From: Rhizobium altiplani
GTDB lineage: Bacteria; Pseudomonadota; Alphaproteobacteria; Rhizobiales; Rhizobiaceae
Direction: 5' to 3'
Assembly (NCBI RefSeq): GCF_001542405.1
Contig: NZ_LNCD01000091.1
Span: 41,526 to 105,525 of the forward strand
DNA: 64,000 nucleotides
Part shown: positions 18,482 to 27,094 of the stretch, one piece after another
Position numbering within the stretch: the first letter of the stretch is position 1
Layout: each line of letters opens with the position of its first letter
Notes under the pieces: generated by a model
Told to the model about the DNA's origin: nothing
Databases searched by the model: none
What the model saw: the letters and a program-made list of their open reading frames with translations, nothing else
Made by a program: the position numbers and the translations under genes

Positions 18482-19501
18482 CTAGCCCTTTGGCTTCTCG
18501 ACGTGACCGCCGAAGCCCGCACGCATGGCCGACAGCACCTTGTTGGCGAACTCGTCGTTGTCGCGCGAGGAGAAGCGACCATGAAGCGCCGCGCTCAGCA
18601 CCGGCGTCGGGACGCTTTCATCGATCGCCGCCATGATCGTCCAGCGGCCCTCGCCGGAATCGGAAACACGGCCGGCATACTTGGTGAGGACAGGATCGAC
18701 ATGCAGCGCGTCGGCCGTCAGGTCGAGCAGCCAGGAGGTGATGACGCTCCCGCGACGCCACACTTCGGCAATATCAGGCAAGTTGAAATCGTAACGATAG
18801 TGTTCGGGATGCGCCAAAGGCGCAGTTTCGGCATCGACCGCATGCGTGGCCGCACCGACATTGGCATGTTTCAGAATATTCAGGCCTTCGGCATAGGCGG
18901 CCATCAGGCCATACTCGATGCCGTTGTGCACCATCTTGACGAAATGACCGGCGCCATGCGGACCGCAATGAAGATACCCTTGCTCGGCCGTGCTTTCCGG
19001 ATGAACAGTGCGCCCCTCTGAAGGAGCAATGACTCCCTGTCCCGGCGCCAGAGACGCGAAGATGGGCGACAGCGACTGGACGATTCCTTTCTCGCCCCCG
19101 ATCATCAGGCAATAACCGCGTTCCAGGCCGAAAACGCCGCCGCTGGTACCGACGTCAACGTAGTGAATGCCCTTGGTGATAAGCTCGGCACCTCGCCGGA
19201 TATCGTCGTGATAGTAGGAATTGCCGCCGTCGATGATGATGTCGTCGTCGTGCAGCAACGGCAGAAGCTGGGCGATGACCTTGTCCGTGATCGCCGCCGG
19301 CAGCATCAGCCAAACCGCGCGCGGGCGCGACAGCTTCGAAACAAACTCCTCGAGGGAGGCGCTGCCGACAGCGCCCTTGCCGACGAGATCAGCAACGCTT
19401 TCAGGCCTCGCGTCGTAGACGACGCATTCATGGCCATCGCGCATCAATCGCTGGACCATGTAGTTGCCCATGCGGCCCAAACCCACCATGCCAAGCTGCA
19501 T
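18482..19501 (-). CDS. gnd: 6-phosphogluconate dehydrogenase, short decarboxylating type
   Basis: This 339-residue enzyme oxidises and decarboxylates 6-phosphogluconate to ribulose 5-phosphate. The Rossmann motif MQLGMVGLGRMGNYMVQRL starts the protein, followed by the signature IIDGGNSYYHDDIRRGAEL and the catalytic GAGHFVKMVHNGIEYG. It is the short form (about 330 residues) of the GntZ/YqeC kind, not the 470-residue E. coli form; short forms usually prefer NAD+. D31 after the second beta strand (VVYDARPE) agrees with NAD preference. It has its own terminator. Confidence 0.9.
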   Translation of the reverse strand: MQLGMVGLGRMGNYMVQRLMRDGHECVVYDARPESVADLVGKGAVGSASLEEFVSKLSRPRAVWLMLPAAITDKVIAQLLPLLHDDDIIIDGGNSYYHDDIRRGAELITKGIHYVDVGTSGGVFGLERGYCLMIGGEKGIVQSLSPIFASLAPGQGVIAPSEGRTVHPESTAEQGYLHCGPHGAGHFVKMVHNGIEYGLMAAYAEGLNILKHANVGAATHAVDAETAPLAHPEHYRYDFNLPDIAEVWRRGSVITSWLLDLTADALHVDPVLTKYAGRVSDSGEGRWTIMAAIDESVPTPVLSAALHGRFSSRDNDEFANKVLSAMRAGFGGHVEKPKG

Positions 19502-19896
19502 CTCAAGTCTCCTGGAAATTAAATCGATAAGATGCGGAAACTAGCACTCGCAATACAGCAAGCAAGAGAAGTCTCCGTCACATTCGGAGCAACCGACAGG
19601 CATTGTTGTCGGCGGACCGCGGTCCGCCTAATTCATCGAGAATCTTCAATAGCGGATCACCGGAAAGCATTTCAGGATAGACAGCGTCTACCACAACCAC
19701 ATACAATCATAACCGGTATTACTGTATTGTTCGTTCGAAAGTTGCGATTCTGCGCTAACTGTGGCAATCTTTACTTTCAAAGTGCTCCTGGGGAATTGTG
19801 GGGTCTGAGCGATGAAGTCTGCTGCCTGCAAGATTGAGAAAGCAGACGGAAAGATATCCATCGTGCCCCGACAGCAGTAAGCGTGTATGGATTTTT
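19502..19896. other. Intergenic region upstream of gnd with nested hairpins
   Basis: I see no gene here. CCGACA/TGTCGG (19593-19612) forms one hairpin and abuts a perfect 18-bp palindrome GGCGGACCGCGGTCCGCC (19611-19628). A looser ACAAT/ATTGT inverted repeat surrounds AACCGGTATT near 19704-19731. The rest up to the 6S RNA is featureless to my reading. Confidence 0.5.
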
Positions 19897-20061
19897 GGGA
19901 AGTGCGATCCACGACAACCGATGGATGTTTACGATCCTGGGCGCCTACAAACGTAGGTGGGCACCGTGTGTCCAGGCCCACGAGCCTGGTCAGGGACAGC
20001 TCCCTTTGGATCGAGTATGGCCCCAGGGATTGTGGTTCCTGTCGAGAGGCGCAGACCGCAC
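19897..20061 (-). ncRNA. ssrS: 6S RNA
   Basis: The location is diagnostic: on the minus strand, 58 bp after zapA, the classical ssrS position. The predicted RNA of about 165 nt closes on itself. GTGCGGTC near its 5' end pairs with GATCGCAC near its 3' end (eight pairs with one G-U), extended by GGA/TCC around a bulge. Inside, CGAC..AACC pairs with GGTTGTCG, leaving an internal bulge as in 6S RNA, which mimics an open promoter and binds sigma70 RNA polymerase. A TATATA at 20067-20072 stands where a -10 box would be. The ends are estimated to within a few bases. Confidence 0.75.
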
Positions 20062-20119
20062 TCCGGTATATAAGGCCGATTTGGGCGCTGCGCCAGAGGG
20101 CCGGCGACGCCGCCCCTAT

Positions 20120-20497
20120 TTAATTGAGTTCGGCGGGCGCACGGCCGTTCAGCTTGTCGGTGATGCTGCGGATACGGCTCGTCACCTCACCCAGGGCCGC
20201 CGCAAGGCCCTCCTCGGTGCGGGCGTTTGCCGCGAGAACGCTATCACTGCTGTTCCGCAACGTATCGAGTTCGGATTCAAGCCCGGCGACGCGGCGGGTG
20301 AGCTCCGAAATTTCGTCCATGACCATGATGCCAGCCATGACGGTGATGCGGAGGTCACCGATTTCGCCGAACTGCCCCTTGAGGTGCCCGACATAATTGT
20401 CGAAGCGCGTCGCGAGGTCCGTCAGGTGGTCTTCCTGACCCTCCTCGCAGGCCATGCGATAGGCCTTGCCGTCGATCGTTACCGTTACCTGCGCCAT
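20120..20497 (-). CDS. zapA: Cell division protein ZapA
   Basis: This 125-residue protein has the ZapA start MAQVTVTIDGKAYRMACEEG, the globular FtsZ-binding head, and a C-terminal coiled coil from about residue 62 (ISELTRRVAGLESELDTLR). ZapA cross-links FtsZ filaments at midcell. The DLRITVMAGIMVMDE helix is a family mark. It lies 13 bp downstream of the DUF4164 gene and just upstream of 6S RNA, a conserved arrangement. Confidence 0.92.
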   Translation of the reverse strand: MAQVTVTIDGKAYRMACEEGQEDHLTDLATRFDNYVGHLKGQFGEIGDLRITVMAGIMVMDEISELTRRVAGLESELDTLRNSSDSVLAANARTEEGLAAALGEVTSRIRSITDKLNGRAPAELN

Positions 20498-20510
20498 GTA
20501 TCGCGCCTTT

Positions 20511-20783
20511 CTATCGGTCCAGAACCGCGCGGATCGTCTCCATGGCCGTCACCAGCCGCCGCGAGACCTCGCGATTGACTTCCTCGAGCCGGTTCGCACG
20601 GAATTCGGCCTGGTCCAGTTCTTGGGCAAGCTTCGAGCGATCGGCATGAATACGACGTACCTCGCCTTCGATTTCGCCCTGCTCCCGCTGGTGCTCGATG
20701 CGCATCTCGACTGCGTTTTCAAGCCCGGAGATGGCTTGCCTGAGCTCGTTGAGTGCTGCTTCCATTTTGCCTGTAGGCGTCAT
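20511..20783 (-). CDS. DUF4164 coiled-coil protein
   Basis: This 90-residue protein is almost wholly helical with heptad spacing, including EGEVRRIHADRSKLAQELDQ. It matches the short DUF4164 proteins found upstream of zapA in Rhizobiales. Its function is unknown; the conserved linkage and 13-bp spacing to zapA suggest a role connected with cell division. Start ATG 20781-20783 gives MTPTGKMEAALNEL; further upstream in-frame sequence lacks coding character. Confidence 0.8.
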   Translation of the reverse strand: MTPTGKMEAALNELRQAISGLENAVEMRIEHQREQGEIEGEVRRIHADRSKLAQELDQAEFRANRLEEVNREVSRRLVTAMETIRAVLDR

Positions 20784-21118
20784 GTCTCTACCGGTTCCCC
20801 GCACAAGACCCGCGAATCGGCGCCCGAGACCGATCCAGTATTTCCAAAAGGATACGCACCTCGCCAACGGCACGTCAATAAAGCTGGCCCTGCGGCTGCA
20901 GACCTATTCTGTGGATGACGAAAATCAACTGCCGCCTCAGCGCCTATTCAACTTTTGTAAAAATCGATGATCAAATGTCTAAAATCGATTGGAGAGGCCT
21001 CCGGAGGGCCTTCCATTTGTTGACTTGGCCGTTCCAACTGCTATGTGTCACCCGCTCTCATTGATGGTCTCCCCAGGCTCGAGGCCATCCCCCGACACCC
21101 GGAACCCGTGGAATAGCC
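20784..21118. promoter_or_regulatory. Divergent promoter region with sigma70-type promoter for tkt
   Basis: No gene is seen in these 335 bp between the DUF4164 gene and tkt. A sigma70-like promoter for tkt reads TTGACT (21020-21025), 16-bp spacer, TATGTG (21042-21047), about 70 bp before the tkt ATG. Confidence 0.5.
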
Positions 21119-23092
21119 ATGACCTCTCCTGAACAAAACGACCGGATGGCAAATGCGATCCGTTTCCTCGCCATGGATGCAGTCGAAAAGGCAAATTCGG
21201 GGCATCCCGGCATGCCGATGGGCATGGCTGACGTAGCGACGATTCTCTTCACGAAGTATCTGCGGTTCGACCCGAAGAAGCCGCATTGGCCGAACCGCGA
21301 CCGCTTCGTGCTGTCGGCCGGCCACGGCTCGATGCTGCTTTACTCGCTGCTCTATTTGACCGGCTACCCCGACATGACGATCGAGGACCTGAAGCAGTTC
21401 CGCCAGCTCGGTTCGAAGACCGCCGGCCATCCCGAATACGGTCATGCGACCGGCATCGAAACGACGACCGGCCCGCTCGGCCAGGGCATTGCCAATGCCG
21501 TCGGCATGGCGATCGCCGAACGCAAGCTGCGCGACGAGTTCGGCTCTGAGCTTCAGGACCACTACACCTATGCCATCTGCGGCGACGGCTGCCTGATGGA
21601 AGGCATCAGCCACGAGGCGATCGCACTTGCCGGTCATCTGAAGCTGAACAAGCTCGTTCTCTTCTGGGATAACAACTCGATCACCATCGACGGCGCCGTC
21701 TCCCTGTCGGATTCCACCGATCAGGTTGCTCGCTTCAAGGCTGTTCATTGGAACACGATCGAAATCGACGGCCACGACCAGGCTGCCATTGCCGCCGCCA
21801 TCGAAGCCGCTCACAAGTCCGACCGTCCGACCTTCATCGCCTGCAAGACGATCATCGGCTTCGGCGCTCCGAACAAGCAGGGCACGCATAAGGTTCACGG
21901 CAACCCGCTCGGCGCCGATGAAATCGCGGCGACCCGCAAGGCGCTGAACTGGGAATACGAACCCTTCGTCGTTCCTTCCGACGTTCTCGACGCATGGCGC
22001 GCAGCCGGCAGCCGCTCGGTCGAAACAGTCAAGACCTGGGAAGACGGCCTCGCCAAGTCCGCGCACAAGGCTGAGTTCACCCGCCGCTTCGCCGGCGACC
22101 TGCCGGAAGGCTTCGACGCCGCGATCAGCGCCTACAAGAAGAAGCTGATCGAAACCAAGCCGACGATTGCCACCCGCAAGGCATCGGAAGACGCGCTTGA
22201 GGTCATCAACGGCTTCCTGCCGGAAACGCTGGGCGGCTCCGCCGACCTGACGCCGTCGAACAATACCAAGACCAGCCAGATGCATTCGATCACGCCTACC
22301 GATTTCGCCGGCCGCTATATGCATTGGGGCATCCGCGAGCACGGCATGGCTTCGGCCATGAATGGTGTCGCGCTGCACGGCGGCCTTATCCCCTACGGCG
22401 GCGGCTTCCTGATCTTCTCGGACTATTGCCGACCGCCGATCCGCCTGGCCGCCCTCATGGGCATCCGCGTTGTCCACGTCCTGACGCACGACTCGATCGG
22501 CGTCGGTGAAGACGGCCCGACGCACCAGCCGGTCGAGCAGATCGCCGGCCTGCGCGCCGTTCCGAATCTGCGGGTCTTCCGCCCGGCAGACCCGACTGAA
22601 ACGGCCGAATGCTGGCAGATCGCCATCAAGGCGAAGAACCACCCCTCGGCTCTCGCATTGACCCGCCAGAACCTGACGCCAGTGCGTACCGAGTACAGCG
22701 AAAAGAACCGTTGCGAACTCGGCGCCTACACGCTCGCCGGCAACGCAGACGCAAAGGTGACGATCTTCGCTTCGGGCTCTGAAGTCGAGCTCGCCGTTGC
22801 CGCCCGTGCAACGCTCGAAGCCAAGGGCGTCAGCGTCCGTGTCGTTTCCGTTCCCTGCACCGAACTGTTCTTTGAGCAGCCCGAAGCATACCGCAAGGAA
22901 GTCATCGGCAACTCGCCAGTCAAGATCGCCGTGGAAGCCGCCGTCCGCGAAGGCTGGGATGCCTTCATCGGTCCGGAAGGCACGTTCGTCGGCATGAAGG
23001 GCTTCGGCGCGTCCGGTCCGGCAAAGAAGGTATTCGAGCATTTCGGCATCACCGCGGACGCCGTGGTCGCTGCCGCAGAAGCAAACCTCTAA
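21119..23092 (+). CDS. tkt: Transketolase
   Basis: This 657-residue thiamine diphosphate enzyme transfers two-carbon ketol units in the pentose phosphate pathway. The N-terminal domain has the substrate motif NSGHPGMPMGMA and the ThDP/Mg motif GDGCLMEGISHEA followed by WDNNSITIDG. The middle domain has the activating glutamate in HWGIREHGMASAMNG, and DSIGVGEDGPTHQP is the transketolase signature. The length is standard. It starts the run tkt-gap, and a perfect 8-bp hairpin begins right after the stop codon. Confidence 0.96.
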   Translation: MTSPEQNDRMANAIRFLAMDAVEKANSGHPGMPMGMADVATILFTKYLRFDPKKPHWPNRDRFVLSAGHGSMLLYSLLYLTGYPDMTIEDLKQFRQLGSKTAGHPEYGHATGIETTTGPLGQGIANAVGMAIAERKLRDEFGSELQDHYTYAICGDGCLMEGISHEAIALAGHLKLNKLVLFWDNNSITIDGAVSLSDSTDQVARFKAVHWNTIEIDGHDQAAIAAAIEAAHKSDRPTFIACKTIIGFGAPNKQGTHKVHGNPLGADEIAATRKALNWEYEPFVVPSDVLDAWRAAGSRSVETVKTWEDGLAKSAHKAEFTRRFAGDLPEGFDAAISAYKKKLIETKPTIATRKASEDALEVINGFLPETLGGSADLTPSNNTKTSQMHSITPTDFAGRYMHWGIREHGMASAMNGVALHGGLIPYGGGFLIFSDYCRPPIRLAALMGIRVVHVLTHDSIGVGEDGPTHQPVEQIAGLRAVPNLRVFRPADPTETAECWQIAIKAKNHPSALALTRQNLTPVRTEYSEKNRCELGAYTLAGNADAKVTIFASGSEVELAVAARATLEAKGVSVRVVSVPCTELFFEQPEAYRKEVIGNSPVKIAVEAAVREGWDAFIGPEGTFVGMKGFGASGPAKKVFEHFGITADAVVAAAEANL

Positions 23093-23112
23093 GAGAGCGC
23101 TTCGGCGCTCTC
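23093..23112 (+). other. Intercistronic hairpin directly after tkt stop
   Basis: GAGAGCGC and GCGCTCTC pair perfectly around a TTCG tetraloop, starting at the base after the tkt TAA. There is no T-run, so it is more likely an mRNA 3'-end stabiliser or processing site than a terminator. gap begins 41 bp later. Confidence 0.6.
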
Positions 23113-23153
23113 CAACTCAATCCGCAAGCCCCATCTCTAGGGAGTGAATGCAC

Positions 23154-24164
23154 ATGACTGTAAAGGTTGCCATCAACGGCTTCGGCCGCATCGGGCGTAA
23201 CGTTCTCCGCGCTATCGTCGAATCCGGCCGCACCGACATTGAAGTCGTTGCCATCAACGACCTCGGCCCGGTCGAGACCAACGCCCATCTGCTGCGCTAC
23301 GACTCCATCCACGGCAAGTTCCCGGCCGAGGTGAAGGTCGAGGGCGACACGATCACTGTTGGCGGCGGCAAGCCGATCAAGGTGACCGCGATCAAGGACC
23401 CGGCAACGCTGCCGCACAAGGAACTCGGCGTCGACATCGCGATGGAATGCACCGGCATCTTCACCGCCCGCGACAAGGCTGCCGCGCACCTGACGGCCGG
23501 CGCAAAGCGCGTCATCGTTTCGGCTCCTGCCGACGGCGCCGACTTGACCGTCGTTTTCGGCGTCAACCATGACCAGCTCACCAAGGAGCATCTGGTCATC
23601 TCCAACGCATCCTGCACGACGAACTGCCTCGTGCCTGTTGTGAAGGTTCTCGATGACGCGGTCGGCATCGACCACGGCTTCATGACCACCATCCACTCCT
23701 ACACCGGCGACCAGCCGACCCTCGACACCATGCACAAGGACCTGTACCGTGCCCGCGCCGCAGCCCTGTCCATGATCCCGACGTCGACGGGCGCCGCCAA
23801 GGCCGTTGGCCTCGTCCTTCCGCATCTGAAGGGCAAGCTGGACGGTACGTCGATCCGCGTTCCGACCCCGAACGTCTCGGTCGTCGACTTCAAGTTCGTT
23901 GCCAAGAAGGCCACGACCGTCGGCGAAATCAACGAAGCGATCAAGGCTGCCGCAAACGGCAAGCTGAAGGGCATCCTCGGCTACACTGACGAGCCGCTCG
24001 TTTCCCGTGACTTCAACCACGACAGCCACTCCTCGATCTTCGCAACGGATCAGACGAAGGTCATGGAAGGCAACTTCGTGCGCGTCCTGTCCTGGTACGA
24101 CAACGAGTGGGGCTTCTCCAGCCGCATGTCTGATACGGCTGTCGCTTTCGCAAAGCTCATCTAA
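23154..24164 (+). CDS. gap: Glyceraldehyde-3-phosphate dehydrogenase
   Basis: This 336-residue enzyme converts glyceraldehyde 3-phosphate to 1,3-bisphosphoglycerate. The Rossmann start TVKVAINGFGRIGRNVLRA, the active-site SNASCTTNCL with C154, and H181 in TTIHSYTGDQ are all present. D37 in AINDLGP favours NAD over NADP. I chose ATG 23154 because the AGGGAG ribosome site is then 9 bp away; the in-frame ATG 23148 would leave only 3 bp. A strong terminator follows. Confidence 0.95.
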   Translation: MTVKVAINGFGRIGRNVLRAIVESGRTDIEVVAINDLGPVETNAHLLRYDSIHGKFPAEVKVEGDTITVGGGKPIKVTAIKDPATLPHKELGVDIAMECTGIFTARDKAAAHLTAGAKRVIVSAPADGADLTVVFGVNHDQLTKEHLVISNASCTTNCLVPVVKVLDDAVGIDHGFMTTIHSYTGDQPTLDTMHKDLYRARAAALSMIPTSTGAAKAVGLVLPHLKGKLDGTSIRVPTPNVSVVDFKFVAKKATTVGEINEAIKAAANGKLKGILGYTDEPLVSRDFNHDSHSSIFATDQTKVMEGNFVRVLSWYDNEWGFSSRMSDTAVAFAKLI

Positions 24165-24188
24165 GAGCGTCCCGACATGAATCGTCGA

Positions 24189-24221
24189 AAGCGGCTCGGG
24201 CGACCGGGCCGCTTTTCTTTT
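24189..24221 (+). terminator. Intrinsic terminator after gap
   Basis: AAGCGGC and CCG pair with CGG and GCCGCTT in an 18-24 base stem-loop, followed by TTTTCTTTT on the plus strand. It lies 24 bp after the gap stop. Confidence 0.85.
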
Positions 24222-24285
24222 GAAGCCAAACTGACTAGCGTCATAGAGACAAGATAATGCCGGATGTTGGCTGGCGGACTCATCC

Positions 24286-24426
24286 ATGAGAATTCTCATG
24301 ACAATCATCGTTCTGCTCATGATTGCGAGCGTGCTGAGTCTCAGCCTTGTTGGCGGGCGCAACTCCAAGCAGATCGCCGAAGGGCAGCCGTTAGTGGCGT
24401 CCACACGCGTCATGGGACCTCGATAG
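24286..24426 (+). CDS. Small single-helix membrane protein (hypothetical)
   Basis: This is a 46-codon frame from ATG 24286 to TAG 24426. The product has one strongly hydrophobic helix (ILMTIIVLLMIASVLSLSL, residues 3-21) and a short polar tail rich in small and basic residues. An alternative in-frame ATG is at 24298. The ribosome site is weak (GGCGGA about 10 bp upstream). It lies between the gap terminator and the next small gene on the same strand. I recognise no family; composition and the absence of other genes here are the only support. Confidence 0.35.
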   Translation: MRILMTIIVLLMIASVLSLSLVGGRNSKQIAEGQPLVASTRVMGPR

Positions 24427-24517
24427 TCCGTTTGCCCGAACGATTAGACTGGCGCGCCGCAGCCGATCACCGTACTGTTCATCGAAGCTGGACGGCACAG
24501 AAGCGAAAGAGAATTTG

Positions 24518-24838
24518 ATGGACTACTTTACGATCGAGATCGGCGGACAGGCGATCGCAAGCTTTCGCTCCGAGAATGCCGATGATGCCGAGAATTTCTT
24601 CGAGGCAGAGGATTTCCGCGAGGATCTGACGGTCCTGCAATCGCAGGGAAAGCCGGTCTGGGACGGCGTCACGGAGCTCAAGCTGCGCAAGGCGACCGCC
24701 GAAGAGGCAAGCGAAGTCGAGCACGCCTATGAGTTCGACGATGATCCGGAGCGAACGATTGACGATGAATTTGTCGTCTTTCTGATCCCGATTTCCGACA
24801 TCGCCGATGACGAGGACGATGAGGACGAAGACGCCTGA
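24518..24838 (+). CDS. Conserved acidic hypothetical protein
   Basis: This 106-residue soluble protein is rich in Asp and Glu, ending in a run of acidic residues (DDEDDEDEDA). The N-terminal part reads MMDYFTIEIGGQAIASFRSE and looks like a small alpha/beta fold. I recognise no domain with a known role; similar short proteins occur in rhizobia near gap and pgk. ATG 24518 follows AAGAGAA. GC content and codon use match the neighbours, so I take it as a real gene. Confidence 0.6.
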   Translation: MDYFTIEIGGQAIASFRSENADDAENFFEAEDFREDLTVLQSQGKPVWDGVTELKLRKATAEEASEVEHAYEFDDDPERTIDDEFVVFLIPISDIADDEDDEDEDA

Positions 24839-25173
24839 GCAGCGCGATCGGGCAAGAAGCCGACGGTGCGCCTCTCCATGACCGTTCATTGATTGAGAGG
24901 AAACGCGCGAGAGCGCAACTTCTGCCCTCCTATCGCCCGATTTGCTCATACACTCGATTCATGCTCCTTCGTGAGCACTCACCCGGTTTTGCCGTCAGGC
25001 ACGCCAAAACAGCAGCATGAAGCCGCAAAACAGCACGGGGTCGACCGCAAGGCCTACCCATCCTGTTTGTTTTGCCGTTTACTCATAGCGGGCTTGAGTG
25101 ACCACGAAAGGGCGAATGGATGGGCTGCGGGACCGGGGGCGGTCTGCATTGAATTGCGGGTAAGGGGACAGGC
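24839..25173. other. Non-coding stretch before the antiporter gene
   Basis: I see no gene in these 335 bp. It contains a partial inverted repeat GTTTTG..CAAAAC (24986-25010) and a near direct repeat of CAAAACAGCA (about 25005 and 25026), which may be regulatory. Confidence 0.4.
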
Positions 25174-27024
25174 ATGGAAGCGTTTTATATCGTCGTACTG
25201 GTATCGACGACGCTCGTGCTTCTCGCCGCATTCTCCAGCCTGCTCGCCTTCCGCTTCGGCGCCCCCCTCCTCCTGCTCTTCCTCGCGATCGGCCTGCTTG
25301 CTGGATCGGATGGCCTCGGGATCCAGTTCAGCAACAATTATCTGGCCTACTTCCTCGGCTCCATCGCGCTTGCCGTCATCCTGTTCGACTCCGGTTTCGG
25401 AACGCCGGTCCAAGCCTTCAAGCTTGCGGCGATACCCTCTCTGACGCTCGCCTCGGTCGGCGTTCTGATAACAGCGGCACTCATTGGTGTTGCCGCCATG
25501 TGGCTGCTGAACTTCACGTGGCTGGAAGGCCTGCTGCTCGGCTCGATCGTCTCCTCCACCGACGCTGCCGCCGTCTTCTTCCTGCTGCGCATCGGCGGCA
25601 TCAATATTCGTGACAAGGTGCGCTCGACACTGGAGGTTGAATCGGGAACCAACGACCCGATGGCGATCTTCCTGACCATCGCCCTCGTAGAGATCCTTGC
25701 CAGCGGCGAGCGCTATCACGGCATCAACATCGGTATGCTCGCCATGTTCGTGCAAGAGATGGGCCTCGGCGTCATCCTCGGTCTGCTCGGCGGCATGATG
25801 ATCTCGCTGATCGTCAGCCAGCTGGAAACCGATCGCGGCCTGACCCCGATATTCGTGCTGGCCCTGGCGCTGCTGGTCTTTTCGGCGACGGGCGCGGTCG
25901 GCGGTAGCGGCTTCCTTGCCGTCTATGTCGCCGGCATCTACGCGGGCAATCGCAAGCTGCAAGGCCATGCCTCTATCAAGCGCTTCCAGAGCGGCATGAC
26001 CTGGCTTGCCCAGATCATTATGTTCCTGGTCTTGGGACTGCTTGCGATGCCGTCGCAGTTTCCGGCGATTGCCGTTCCCGCCGTGCTGCTCGCCCTGTTC
26101 CTGATCTTCATCGCGCGCCCGCTCGCCATCTGGCTCTCGTTGCTCCCCTTCGACTATACGCAGCGGGAGATCGGCTTTGTCGCGTGGGTCGGCTTGCGCG
26201 GCGCCGTTTCGATCCTGCTCGCCATCATGCCCATTCTCGGCGGCTTGGAGAACAGCCAGATCTATTTCAACACCGCCTTCATCATCGTGCTCGTCTCGCT
26301 TCTCGTACAGGGCTGGACGATCAAGCCGGTCGCCAAGAAGCTGGGGCTCATCATCCCGCCGCGCATGGGTGCCGTCGACAAGGTCGAAGTCGATCTGCCC
26401 GGTGCGGCAAACCACGAGCTCCTCTCCTACCGTGTTATCAAGGACAGCCCGGTGCTTCGCGGCGAACGCATCCCGCGCTGGGCGACGCCGTCGCTCGTCA
26501 TCCGCGACGGCAAGTCGATGCGTTATCAATATGCGGGCCGGCTACGCGAGAACGACCTCGTCTATCTGTTCGTCGTGCCGTCCTACTCGCGGCTGCTCGA
26601 CAAGCTCTTTGCCAGCCGCGCGCCGGTGGAAGAGGATGACGCCGATTTCTTCGGCGCATTCGCGCTGTCGCCCGCCCGGCCAGCGGCCGATCTCGACGCC
26701 GCCTATGGCCCCGGCCTGCTGAACGAATCCGAGAAAGGGCTGACGATCGCCGAACTGATGAAGCATCGTCTGGGCGGCAAGGCGGATTATGCGGACCGGG
26801 TCCGTCTCGGCTCGATCATTCTCATCGTCCGCGATCTCGATGATCAGGACCACATCACCTCGGTCGGCATGTCGCTGGAGGCTGTAGAGCCCGCCACCAC
26901 CCTGCCGATCTTCCTCAATTTGCACGACATCATCGATCGCATCCGCGACCGCATCAAAGGTCGCAGAAGCCGGGAAGCAGCGGCCGCGGCGGCATCAGCC
27001 AAGGGCGATCAAAACCCGCAATGA
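25174..27024 (+). CDS. Potassium/proton antiporter (CvrA/NhaP2 type)
   Basis: This 616-residue CPA1-family antiporter has about twelve transmembrane helices in the first 390 residues. The ion-binding region shows SSTDAAAVFFLLR and ESGTNDPMAIFLTIALVE, with the acidic residues that exchange protons. A TrkA-C-like domain (about 405-480) is followed by a CorC/HlyC-like C-terminal domain, the layout of CvrA/NhaP2. These export K+ in exchange for H+ at low osmolarity or high K+. GGGGACAGGC precedes ATG 25174. It sits between gap and pgk but seems functionally independent. Confidence 0.87.
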   Translation: MEAFYIVVLVSTTLVLLAAFSSLLAFRFGAPLLLLFLAIGLLAGSDGLGIQFSNNYLAYFLGSIALAVILFDSGFGTPVQAFKLAAIPSLTLASVGVLITAALIGVAAMWLLNFTWLEGLLLGSIVSSTDAAAVFFLLRIGGINIRDKVRSTLEVESGTNDPMAIFLTIALVEILASGERYHGINIGMLAMFVQEMGLGVILGLLGGMMISLIVSQLETDRGLTPIFVLALALLVFSATGAVGGSGFLAVYVAGIYAGNRKLQGHASIKRFQSGMTWLAQIIMFLVLGLLAMPSQFPAIAVPAVLLALFLIFIARPLAIWLSLLPFDYTQREIGFVAWVGLRGAVSILLAIMPILGGLENSQIYFNTAFIIVLVSLLVQGWTIKPVAKKLGLIIPPRMGAVDKVEVDLPGAANHELLSYRVIKDSPVLRGERIPRWATPSLVIRDGKSMRYQYAGRLRENDLVYLFVVPSYSRLLDKLFASRAPVEEDDADFFGAFALSPARPAADLDAAYGPGLLNESEKGLTIAELMKHRLGGKADYADRVRLGSIILIVRDLDDQDHITSVGMSLEAVEPATTLPIFLNLHDIIDRIRDRIKGRRSREAAAAAASAKGDQNPQ

Positions 27025-27094
27025 GCGCCTTGCGTCTGCGGTCATCCTTGCTATGGTCGCCGCATCTTTTGGGCAATAACGAACGGATTTTTCC

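Noticed and set aside
20511..20873. Longer start for the DUF4164 protein at 20873
   Set aside because: The additional 30 residues are Arg/Gly-rich and not expected; the ATG at 20783 gives the usual length.
21041..23041. Long open frame on the minus strand opposite transketolase
   Set aside because: It mirrors the codon bias of tkt in GC-rich DNA. Its product has no recognisable domain.
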